Source of the DNA: Thermoplasmata archaeon | GTDB taxonomy: Archaea > Thermoplasmatota > Thermoplasmata > Lutacidiplasmatales > UBA184 | DNA: 64,000 bases | Assembly (NCBI GenBank): GCA_022749815.1 | Contig: JAKIWV010000001.1 | Coordinates: forward strand, 372,001 to 436,000 | Direction of reading: 5' to 3' | In this document: positions 32,277 through 39,827 of the stretch, in pieces | How the letters are laid out: the number at the start of each line of letters is the position of its first letter | Position numbering within the stretch: the stretch's first letter is position 1 | Notes under the pieces: model-generated | What the model was told of the DNA's origin: nothing | Database searches by the model: none | Seen by the model: only the letters and a program-made list of their open reading frames with translations | Made by a program: the position numbers and the translations under genes

Positions 32277-34949
32277 TCACCTTGCGGTAGGGTCCCGGGC
32301 CACGGCCTGAACCGAGCGGAGGGTCCAGACCGTTGCGCGGGCATGTCCGACGCCGGCCCGCGCCAGAACACGGCGCACCGAACGCGCCCGGGCATCGTCG
32401 CTGACGAGGCAGAGCAGGAACGCCCCGGCGTCCCGGGCCTTTACCCAATCGCGTTCGATCCGTTCCCGGCGGGTCGCCCCGGATACCTCCGCTTCCACGT
32501 GGACGTCCCGGCCCCCGAACGCGCGCCAGATCCATCCCGACCGACGACGCTCGAGGAATGTCTGGAGCTCCGTCGGGCTCCAGCGCCGGTGTTCCCGGGG
32601 CAGCACCGTCACCCGACCGTCGGGGAGACGCGTATCGAACCGGCCTTGGCGCAGGATTTCGAGCCGTTCGTGGTGGCGGGCGAAGATGCGCAGGGCGGCG
32701 ACGAGGAGGGCCCGGTGCTCGGCGCTCTCGGGGCGCGCGCCCGTGCGCGCCGTCAATCCGATCCGGTCGGCGCCGGCGGGGGAGAGCTGGAGCGCCTCGC
32801 CGTCTCCTCGGATCCACCCCCGGTGCCGCAACGCTTCGAGCGTCTCGAGCCCGGTCACGGGGTCGAAGGAGCCGTCCACGTCGAGCCACCGGAGCAGTCG
32901 GGCGCGCGTCGCGATTCCGCCCTCGGCGTCGAGGGCCACCAGTCCCCACAGAAGCTCCTCCTCGCCGAGGTCCTGTCTCCGGATCCCGGCGGTATCCACC
33001 CGAGGCACTGGAGACCCGTATCGTTCGGCCGCACGTTCCACGATCCCGTGCCATCGGGCCATGTCGGAGGGCGGACCGTTCGGCATGGCGACCAGGCGAC
33101 GGTCGGCGTTCGGACCGGTGGCACCGACCACCGCCCAGCCGGGCGGCAGCGAGGGCAATACTTTCTCGGCACTCGCGGGGTCCAAACCGGCCCAGGCCCC
33201 CGTGGCCACCGCGGAGGCCCAGGGGACCCGGAACAGGTAGACCGTACCCGCGGCCCCGGTGAGTGCCTCGCGCAGTTCGGGCGCGAGCCGGGCAGGGTAT
33301 TGTGTCGCGAGGATCAGGCCGAGGCCGAACTTCCGGCCTTCCGAGACGATCTCGCTCAAGAGCCGGGCCGGGAACAGATGCGCCTCGTCGAGGACGAACA
33401 GAACTCGAAGGTCGTCGGCGGGGCTCGCGACCGAGGCTCGTCGGACCTGCTCCAGGTAGACCCGGGTCAGCAGGAGGGTCACCGCGAAGGTAACGCCCTC
33501 CGGCCCGAGCTCTCCGATCGGCAGCCGCCAGAGGACCGATTCCCCATCGAGCAACCGGGCGCCGACCTCCAGCTCCCGTTCCCGGGGCGCGAGGAGCGCG
33601 GTCAGGAGAGGCGAGCCCACGACCTTCGCCACCCGCGAGGCGGCGGGCCAGAGAAAGTCCGGTTGGCGGCGGACGACGCTGTCGAGTTCTTCCAGGAACT
33701 GGGCGATCTCCGGTCGGTCCGTCGTGAGCCGCGCGGCGTCCCGGCGGCGTCCGTCGGTCAGCAGGCTCCAGAGGTCCACGAGGTCCCCGCCCTGCTCCTG
33801 AACGACGCGGAGGAACGTCTCGAACAGCCGTTCGAGCCGGAATCCCCAGAACGTCTCCCCGTTCTCGGTCGACAGTCGTTTGAGAGCCGCTACGAGATGC
33901 GCGACGAGGGCATCCCGGTCGGGCGCGGGCACGGGTCCGAAGACCGAGAGTCCCGGCAACGTCGTGGGTCCCCCGACCACATCGATGCCCACCAACCGTC
34001 CCACGATGGGCGGCGGAAGGCCGGTGGCCACCCGCGGCGCCAGGTCGCCGTGCACGTCGAAGAGGACCACGGAGCGACCCTCGGTCAACGCCTGCCGGGC
34101 CAAATGCGCGAGCGCGGCGGTCTTGCCCGAGCCCGAGGCCCCCAGCACGACGGCCTGCCGGAGGCGAGGATCGTCGTGACGGTCCGGTGACACCGGAAAC
34201 GGAGCCGCTGCGGCCACGAGCTCGCGGGTGAGCGGCCGGGCGCCGGCCTCCCCCCACCACCGCCGGGCGCCCGATGCCCAGTCGTTCCGACGTCGACGAC
34301 ACGAGCGGACCGGGCGAACGCGAAGCTCGGGCCCTGGGTCCGAAGCCGTGAGCTTCCGAAGGTGAAGCTCCAACGCCGAACCAAGGGCGCGGAGCGTCCA
34401 CGGACTCGGGCCCGCGAGGCGGCCCCGGCAGGTGGTCCACACATCGCCCTTCGAGCCGACGGTCCAATGGGTCTGAAGCGCCACCCAGTAGGGGTACCCG
34501 TCGGGGAGGAGTTTCCATGGCAGCGGAATGCTCTCCGTCGGAGCGGCGAGATCCAGCGGACCGGGCGGGGGGTCTTGGGCGACGCGCGGTTGCGAGTACA
34601 CCGTCGGAACGACGTCCCGCGGAACCGGCCGAGGGCGGTCCGCGATGCGGAACCACTCCTCGAGCAGGCCGGCGGGGGACTCACAGGCCCGGTCCGCGGG
34701 ACGCGGGGACCAACGGAGCGGGATGCCCTCCCGGAGCGTCTCCATCGCCAGGAGGAGGTCGGCGGAGAACGGAAGGAGCCGCACCTCTCCTTGCCGACCG
34801 TCCCACCACGATTCGATCAGCAGGGCAGCTTCCGGCGATGCCGAACGGAGGCGCTCGGCCGTTCGAGCCAGGAGGAGTCCCAACCACCGGGCGCCGGTCC
34901 CCGGCAGTACCCGGAGGGCGGGGAGCGTCGGAGAGCCGTCCGACGTCAC
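32277..34949 (-). CDS. HerA/VirB4-like ATPase with extra N- and C-terminal domains
   Basis: An 890-residue protein. Residues 1-255 are an unrecognised domain. Next comes a HerA/FtsK-type P-loop ATPase: Walker A VLGASGSGKTAALAHLA (K276), Walker B VLFVLDEAHLFPARLLSE near 522, and sensor-like LILATQYPARL. After it comes a winged-helix-like segment (RARLLRWLDVDGSFDP..., LEALRHRGWIRG). The last 110 residues contain DVHVEAEVSGATRRERIE and WVKARDAGAFLLCLVS, a pattern resembling the restriction-endonuclease-like domain of some archaeal conjugation/DUF87 ATPases. Such motors move DNA or protein; the role here is unknown. The GTG overlaps the upstream gene's stop (GTGA). Confidence 0.78.
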   Translation of the reverse strand: MTSDGSPTLPALRVLPGTGARWLGLLLARTAERLRSASPEAALLIESWWDGRQGEVRLLPFSADLLLAMETLREGIPLRWSPRPADRACESPAGLLEEWFRIADRPRPVPRDVVPTVYSQPRVAQDPPPGPLDLAAPTESIPLPWKLLPDGYPYWVALQTHWTVGSKGDVWTTCRGRLAGPSPWTLRALGSALELHLRKLTASDPGPELRVRPVRSCRRRRNDWASGARRWWGEAGARPLTRELVAAAAPFPVSPDRHDDPRLRQAVVLGASGSGKTAALAHLARQALTEGRSVVLFDVHGDLAPRVATGLPPPIVGRLVGIDVVGGPTTLPGLSVFGPVPAPDRDALVAHLVAALKRLSTENGETFWGFRLERLFETFLRVVQEQGGDLVDLWSLLTDGRRRDAARLTTDRPEIAQFLEELDSVVRRQPDFLWPAASRVAKVVGSPLLTALLAPRERELEVGARLLDGESVLWRLPIGELGPEGVTFAVTLLLTRVYLEQVRRASVASPADDLRVLFVLDEAHLFPARLLSEIVSEGRKFGLGLILATQYPARLAPELREALTGAAGTVYLFRVPWASAVATGAWAGLDPASAEKVLPSLPPGWAVVGATGPNADRRLVAMPNGPPSDMARWHGIVERAAERYGSPVPRVDTAGIRRQDLGEEELLWGLVALDAEGGIATRARLLRWLDVDGSFDPVTGLETLEALRHRGWIRGDGEALQLSPAGADRIGLTARTGARPESAEHRALLVAALRIFARHHERLEILRQGRFDTRLPDGRVTVLPREHRRWSPTELQTFLERRRSGWIWRAFGGRDVHVEAEVSGATRRERIERDWVKARDAGAFLLCLVSDDARARSVRRVLARAGVGHARATVWTLRSVQAVARDPTAR

Positions 34950-35299
34950 GCCTCGCTCCGGCCGCGTCGATCCAGCGAACGGACCCGAGCGGCGACGGTC
35001 CCGAGCCGGTTGAGTCGGGCGAACTCGAGCAGGGTGGGCGTCGACGTCACCCGGCGCACGGCTCGGTCCCGGTGCCAGAGGCGAACGACCCAGAGAAGGC
35101 GCCGGTCGGGGAGCCGGTAGAGGCGGGCCCACGGGCGGTACGGTCCGGCGATCGGCAACCGCACGCGTCCGATGTAGGCGGTCCGGGCGCGCCCGTCCAG
35201 CAGTTCCGGACGCGGGAGCGAGTCGTCGTCGAGCCAGGGAAGAGGTTCGGCGGGAACGAGTTGTCTCGATGTCGTTGAGAGGACCGCAGAGGTTTCCAT
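34946..35299 (-). CDS. Small partner protein of the HerA-like ATPase
   Basis: A 117-residue soluble protein that I do not recognise. It predicts mainly beta strands in the middle (RTAYIGRVRLPIAGPYRPWA, RLYRLPDRRLLWVVRLWHR) and a helix at the end. The stop overlaps the GTG of the ATPase gene (GTGA), strongly suggesting translational coupling and joint function. It is preceded by 740 bp without a gene; no TATA box is near the ATG, but a minus-strand ctcaaatag box near 35985 could drive a long leader. Confidence 0.6.
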   Translation of the reverse strand: METSAVLSTTSRQLVPAEPLPWLDDDSLPRPELLDGRARTAYIGRVRLPIAGPYRPWARLYRLPDRRLLWVVRLWHRDRAVRRVTSTPTLLEFARLNRLGTVAARVRSLDRRGRSEA

Positions 35300-36039
35300 G
35301 GTTCACACAGGTCCTCCCCCCGCCGGGCGGACCCACCCGGGAGGGGAGATCGGGGGGTCCGCGACGCCAGCGGTGCACCGCGGCGTCACGTGGCGGGGGC
35401 GGCGTCGAGGAGGGTCCGCAGTGGCTACAGGGCCGTCACCACATCCCTCGATCGTCGGGTCCGGTCGATATCGACCGGGAAGAGCTGTGCCGCCGCGTCC
35501 TCGGAGGGGAGAGCCGTCCGGCGCCCGGTACCGGCAGCCGGTCGGCTCTCCAACCTCCGACGGTCGAGTCCGCCCAGGACATCGAGCCGGACGCTAGTGA
35601 CGCAGGGTTTGAGCCGGGTCAGCGACGGGGGTCCGGGAGAGGATTCTCCCCGACCAACAGGGTCGCCGAACAGCGCTCCGTTCTTGGGTACCGAGACCAA
35701 CCAGGGATCGACGGGGCGACGTTCCAACGGGAAGGAACGGGGCGGGGTCGATACGGGGGCGTGGCCAGGGACCGCACATTACGAACGGAACGGTATCGCG
35801 CGCGGAGGTCCCAAGCCTTGGGGCCCCCACGAACGTTGAACGGTGCACGGCTCGGAAGAGTCCGCACTCAAGAAATGGAGGGGTGAAGGTCCCCCCGCAC
35901 GCGAGAGACGCGGTGCCGTCTCTCCCTTGCGATGTAGGGCAGGACCTTCGGGGTGGTCTGAAGAGAGAATCGGTGACCGGGCTATTTGAGGGGCCGAGGG
36001 AGGGGAGATGAAACACCCCTCCCGGAGGAGTGTTTCGTC
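35300..36039. other. 740-bp gene-free region rich in inverted repeats (candidate structured RNA)
   Basis: No plausible protein is encoded. Frames of up to 205 codons here have no recognisable domain and are Gly/Arg/Ser-rich. Separate inverted repeats found by eye include cggaccc/gggtccg (35328-35362), gacgcc/ggcgtc around gcggtgcaccgc (35363-35387) and the perfect palindrome ccggtcgatatcgaccgg (35461-35478). Others are ggagagccg/cggctctcc (35509-35552), gttcc/ggaac (about 35722-35739), cgatac/gtatcg (about 35749-35796), cccaag/cttggg (35810-35822), gagagac/gtctctc (35904-35925) and gaaggtcc/ggaccttc (35886-35949). A minus-strand TATA-like ctcaaatag lies near 35985. It could be a non-coding RNA or a long leader of the ATPase operon. 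Confidence 0.5.
36010..36036 (-). terminator. Hairpin after the HxlR-family gene
   Basis: A stem gaaacac/gtgtttc with a GC-rich inner part lies just after the stop codon (36040-36042) of the HxlR-like gene on the minus strand. No T-run follows. Confidence 0.4.
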
Positions 36040-36507
36040 TTAGCGACGCCGGCCGCTCGACGGAGGGGCGATCGCCGGGGGGACCGCCGGGGCCGTAGGG
36101 GCTGCCGCGCCGGCCGCCGCCTTTCCCTTCAGCCGCGGAAGGACCCACCGTTCCCCCCACGCGCGGAGTTCGCGGGTGGCGGGGGCGAGGCCGAGGCCCA
36201 TTTCCGTGAGCGAGTAGACCACGCTGAACGGTCGGGTGCTCACGACGGTGCGCTGCACCACGCCGGCGTTCTCGAGGTACTTCAGGGTCGCGCTCAGGGT
36301 CTTCGCGTTGAGCCGGGCATTGGACCGGAGGAGTTCGCTGAATCGCTGGGGGCCGTCCAGGAGCCGATGGGCGATGGCGAGACGCCATTCGGTTCCGATG
36401 ATCGAGATCGCCGCCATCACCGGGCAGAGCGCGCGTCCCTCGGCGGTATAGACTTCCTTCCCGGTATGACCGTCCACGGGGTGCGTGCGGGCGCCGACCG
36501 ACACCAT
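36040..36507 (-). CDS. HxlR-family winged-helix transcriptional regulator
   Basis: A 155-residue regulator with the HxlR fold. The family features are LCPVMAAISIIGTEWRLAIA, the Cys-Pro of sensing members followed by the first helix; RFSELLRSNARLNAKTLSATL, the recognition helix; and the wing RPFSVVYSLTEMG. The C-terminus is an Ala/Pro-rich tail. HxlR proteins often sense electrophiles or oxidants; the ligand is unknown. The open frame reaches 36630, but the ATG at 36507 is about 32 nt from the agtatatattt box (36537-36545), so I use it. The target may be its own gene or the divergent SHOCT-like gene. Confidence 0.85.
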   Translation of the reverse strand: MVSVGARTHPVDGHTGKEVYTAEGRALCPVMAAISIIGTEWRLAIAHRLLDGPQRFSELLRSNARLNAKTLSATLKYLENAGVVQRTVVSTRPFSVVYSLTEMGLGLAPATRELRAWGERWVLPRLKGKAAAGAAAPTAPAVPPAIAPPSSGRRR

Positions 36508-36536
36508 AGGTTTCGCGGGGAACCAGCGGCCTGAGA

Positions 36537-36545
36537 AATATATAC
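36537..36545 (-). promoter_or_regulatory. TATA box of the HxlR-family gene
   Basis: agtatatattt (minus strand) is a strong TATA-like element about 32 nt before the ATG at 36507. Confidence 0.55.
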
Positions 36546-36683
36546 TTACCCAGGTCAATCGAGTAACTGGCATCAACCTAATCGCGTCCGACGCGCCGGC
36601 GGCACGCGAGGGGGAGAGCGCACCCTCCATCGCGGGGCCGAGCGGTCGGAGTACTTTTCTCCCCGAGGGTCTCCGGCCGGCCC

Positions 36684-37271
36684 ATGGCGCCGCGCCGGAA
36701 GGAGTACGAGCTCTCGGTGGAGCAGGAGCTTCCGGCCGCGGCTGACGGCGCTCCGCGGCGGGCCCGGCTCACGGCCCGGTTCCCGACGGAATCCTCGGAG
36801 GCCGAGGTCGACGACGCGGAGCTGGCCCGGGCGCTGCGGGACCTCGCCGACCGTCTGACCCGCGCGGCCGAGACGGCGGGGATCGGCCGTGGGGCCCCGA
36901 CCAGAGACCGCCCGGACCGAGGCCTCGTCGAACTTCTCGATACCTACCGCCCCCGGCAGGGACAACTCGTGGAGTTGCTGCATGCCGATGGGGAACTGAC
37001 CGACGGAGAGTACGAACTTCTGAAGGCGCGCGTGACCGATCGTGCCGCTGAGATCGAGACTCCAACGCCCCCTACGGCACCGGTCGCAGGGGCCTCCCGG
37101 CCCGGTACCCGGTCGGTGGACGAGCTGCTCCGCACCTACCAGATCACCTCGCTGCGTCAGGCGGGCGCCGTCCGCGCCCGGCGCCAGATCTCCTTCGACG
37201 AGTACATGGCGCTCAAGCGCCACTTCGCCGCCGCGGAGCCGGTGATGCCCGCTTCCGGAGCGCCGCCCTAA
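36684..37271 (+). CDS. Hypothetical protein with two SHOCT-like repeats
   Basis: A 195-residue soluble protein. Residues about 94-115 (LVELLHADGELTDGEYELLK) and about 152-185 (AGAVRARRQISFDEYMALKR) each resemble the SHOCT module, a short C-terminal helix pair with the pattern L-x-x-L-x-x-x-G-x-I/L-T/S-x-x-E-Y/F-x-x-x-K. Such modules appear in many proteins and may help oligomerise. No other domain was recognised. A tacttttct box at about 36650 lies 29 nt before the ATG. The 3' end overlaps the convergent gene by four bases. Confidence 0.6.
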   Translation: MAPRRKEYELSVEQELPAAADGAPRRARLTARFPTESSEAEVDDAELARALRDLADRLTRAAETAGIGRGAPTRDRPDRGLVELLDTYRPRQGQLVELLHADGELTDGEYELLKARVTDRAAEIETPTPPTAPVAGASRPGTRSVDELLRTYQITSLRQAGAVRARRQISFDEYMALKRHFAAAEPVMPASGAPP

Positions 37272-38605
37272 CGGGCGCCCCACGGAAGGAAGGCCACCAG
37301 CACGGTTCCGACATCGGTGAAGCCGGGTCGCACCGAATAGGTCTCGATGGCCGGTTCGGTACCAGTCTCGCCGCCGCCTCTGCGGGCGAGCCAGCTTCCC
37401 GCCCCGTCCCCGCGCTGCGGGATCCCGCCCGCCGTTCGCAGGGCGCCCGCGTAGGTTTCCCGGCGGACCAGCACCCGGGCGGTCGCCCGCAGGAAGGCGC
37501 GCACCTCGTCAGCCCGTTCCCCTCCCTCGACACTGCCGAAGGTAGTCGCGCCGAACACGGCGAGCCCACGCGATTTCGGCCGGACCGTCGGGGTGGCCGT
37601 CGACGGGGTCGGGACGATATCTAGACCCGAGGCGAGAGATCCCGGCCCTTCCGAGTCTGCCGAGGGTCGGATTGGTGCGCTGACCTGTTCCCGGCGGATC
37701 GTCTCCATTCCCTGGGCGAACTGGGCCGCCACGTCCTCGGGCGACCCCGTGAGGTGCAGCGAGACCAAGCGACTGATCCACCCCTGGCCGGCCAGCTGGT
37801 TGCCGGCCGCCTCCACCGCGTCGGCGGGGCCGGTCACAACGACCGGACGGTGGACATTTCGCCCCGCGAGGCCGGCCGAATCCCGGACCGCCTCAGCGGC
37901 GGGGGTCCCGGAAAGCAGGGCCCTCACCGAACGGGGTTCCTCCGGACGCAGCGGGATGGTCGGACCGCCCCCCACCCACTCGGGACCCTCCCCGCGGTCG
38001 ACCACGAGCGTCACGACGAGGGCGTCCCCGACGATTCCGCCGAGGCGGCCGCCCACGGCGCCCGTCCCGAGCACTCGCGCCACGCGGACGGCATCGACCG
38101 GGCCGGAGTCGGCCGTCACGCGCTGGAGCACGCGGCGCCACTCGCCCGGCTCCCACCCGCCGGGGGGTCCTGCGGTGACCGAGAACGCTCCCGGAGACAG
38201 CAGGACCAGCAGAAGGTCGCCGGCGTGCAGGCCCCCGGCCAGCTCGAGCGCGCCCTCCCGGGCGGAGTCGGCCGGCGCGGAGCCGGGCCAGGGATCCGGA
38301 ACCACTTGGTGCTGGAATTGGAGCGTGTCCGGTGCGGCGACGGCGCCCGCCGACAATCCCTGGGTGAGCCGCTCCCCCAGCATCTCCTGCGCCGCGAGCG
38401 CCATGGACCCGGCGGCGTTCCCGAGCGCGATGAAACCGATCTCACGGAATCGGTCCACGGGGACGAACCGGTTTCCGATCCTCAGGATGTCGTCGTGGAG
38501 GCGCAGGCCGGCCCGGACTGCCCGGTAGGCATCGGCTCCTTCGATGGCGGTTCGAAAGGCCGTCTCGAACGGAGTGCGAGGTTCGAATACGGGGGGGTCC
38601 GGCAC
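37268..38605 (-). CDS. Divergent glycerate 2-kinase-like protein (DUF4147/MOFRL type)
   Basis: A 445-residue protein that resembles type II glycerate 2-kinases in layout: the start of helix-strand units (IGFIALGNAAGSMALAAQEM), a middle domain with LLLVLLSPGAFSVTA, and a C-terminal region ending in GFTDVGTVLVAFLPWG. In real kinases the first motif is G-K-A-x-x-x-M-A with an invariant lysine. Here it is G-N-A-A-G-S-M-A, so phosphoryl transfer is doubtful. The start is GTG. I assign the fold with moderate confidence only and do not assign a pathway. Confidence 0.5.
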   Translation of the reverse strand: MPDPPVFEPRTPFETAFRTAIEGADAYRAVRAGLRLHDDILRIGNRFVPVDRFREIGFIALGNAAGSMALAAQEMLGERLTQGLSAGAVAAPDTLQFQHQVVPDPWPGSAPADSAREGALELAGGLHAGDLLLVLLSPGAFSVTAGPPGGWEPGEWRRVLQRVTADSGPVDAVRVARVLGTGAVGGRLGGIVGDALVVTLVVDRGEGPEWVGGGPTIPLRPEEPRSVRALLSGTPAAEAVRDSAGLAGRNVHRPVVVTGPADAVEAAGNQLAGQGWISRLVSLHLTGSPEDVAAQFAQGMETIRREQVSAPIRPSADSEGPGSLASGLDIVPTPSTATPTVRPKSRGLAVFGATTFGSVEGGERADEVRAFLRATARVLVRRETYAGALRTAGGIPQRGDGAGSWLARRGGGETGTEPAIETYSVRPGFTDVGTVLVAFLPWGAR

Positions 38606-38660
38606 GAAGAGCGCTCCACCGCGTAGGAGCCGTCCGGAGAGATAGGCTTGGGGTGGGCCG

Positions 38661-39827
38661 TCAGCCGAGTTGGAGCCCCTCGACGGGCCGGTCCGCCGGC
38701 GGCGTCAGGAACCGACCGACCGAGAACTGCCCGGGGTCGAGGTCGGACCGTTCCCCGAGGATCGCTTGGGCGACCCGGCGGGAGGCCGCCGGCGCCAACA
38801 TGAATCCGTGGCCCCCGAACCCGTTGGCGTGGAAGAACCCCCGAAGCCGCGGGTCCTCCCCTATCACGGGGAGGCCGTCCGGCGTGTCATCGTAGAACCC
38901 CGACCAGGCGCGCAAGACGCCGAGGTGCCGGATCGAGGGCAAGAGTCCCACGAGGGCGCGAGACATGGCGCGGAGGAACGCGGAGGAGCTCGGCATACCG
39001 GCACGGGTCCCGGTCGGATGCGCCATGGTGAGCCCGCCGACGATCTCGCCCCGCATCGTCTGGCTGAAGTACAGTCCGTCGCGAAGCCGGACGACCATCG
39101 GGTCGAGGAAGGGCTTGAGGGGCTCCGTCGCGAGAATCTCGTGACGAGTGGCGTGGTTCGGCGTCGGCAATCCGGCCAGGGCGGAAAGATCGCCTGCCCA
39201 GCCTCCCGCGGCGTTCACCACGACAGAGGCGACGAGGGGGCCCGCCGATGTGGCGAGCCCGGTGACGCGTGCGTCCTCGGTGCGGATCCCCGTAACCTCC
39301 GTCCCCATCCGGAGGTTCACGCCCTCGCGAACGACGGCCTCATTCAGCGCCCACAGCGCGGGAAACGGGTAGAGCGTCCCATCGGAGTGGAGGTAGCTCC
39401 CGCCCACGAGCCCGCCCGGGTCCAGGCCGGGGGCATAGTGAGGGACCTCCTCGGGTCGTAAGAGCTTCCCGTCGAGCCCCTCGGACCGGATCGTCGAGGT
39501 CACTCCGGACAGGTGCCGGAGCTCCGGCTCGGACTCCGCGAGGAACAGGTACCCCCCCTGACGGAACCAAATATTGAACCCGAACTCGCGACCGAACCGT
39601 CGATACGCCGCTACGGACTCGCGGGCCAGCCGCACCGTGGCGGGCGTCTCCCACTGCTGGCGAACGCCGCCGCCATTCCGGCCCGACGCGCCGTTCGAAA
39701 GCCAGCCGCGGTCGAGGACCGTGATCGGTCCGGCGCCGGCGCGGGCCAGGTGGTAGGCCGTGTAGAGTCCGATAATCCCGGCCCCCACGATCGCGATGCC
39801 ACTCGTCGCCCCCGGCCCGGCGCTCAT
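38661..39827 (-). CDS. FAD-dependent amine/amino-acid dehydrogenase, small subunit (DAO family)
   Basis: A 388-residue flavoprotein of the D-amino-acid oxidase/sarcosine oxidase beta/HcnC type. The N-terminal dinucleotide motif is AIVGAGIIGLYTAYHLARAG, then NGASGRNGGG typical of SoxB/HcnC-like subunits. The C-terminal FAD-binding patch is GLPVIGEDPRLRGFFHANGF followed by GHGFMLAP. It oxidises an amino acid or secondary amine in a complex with the next gene's product; the substrate (for example proline, sarcosine or glycine) is not predictable. The ATG overlaps the stop of the partner gene (ATGA), so the two are co-translated. Confidence 0.88.
   Translation of the reverse strand: MSAGPGATSGIAIVGAGIIGLYTAYHLARAGAGPITVLDRGWLSNGASGRNGGGVRQQWETPATVRLARESVAAYRRFGREFGFNIWFRQGGYLFLAESEPELRHLSGVTSTIRSEGLDGKLLRPEEVPHYAPGLDPGGLVGGSYLHSDGTLYPFPALWALNEAVVREGVNLRMGTEVTGIRTEDARVTGLATSAGPLVASVVVNAAGGWAGDLSALAGLPTPNHATRHEILATEPLKPFLDPMVVRLRDGLYFSQTMRGEIVGGLTMAHPTGTRAGMPSSSAFLRAMSRALVGLLPSIRHLGVLRAWSGFYDDTPDGLPVIGEDPRLRGFFHANGFGGHGFMLAPAASRRVAQAILGERSDLDPGQFSVGRFLTPPADRPVEGLQLG

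Noticed and set aside
35269-35886. A 205-codon frame on the plus strand as a protein-coding gene
   Set aside because: Its translation is Gly/Arg/Ser-rich with no domain, no TATA box is at its start, and it begins inside the divergent ATPase-partner gene.
35300-36039. RNase P RNA in the multi-hairpin region
   Set aside because: Neither strand has the conserved CR-I (GGAGGAAAGUCC-like) or CR-V motifs. The nearest look-alike (near 35509) forms a perfect local hairpin instead of P4.
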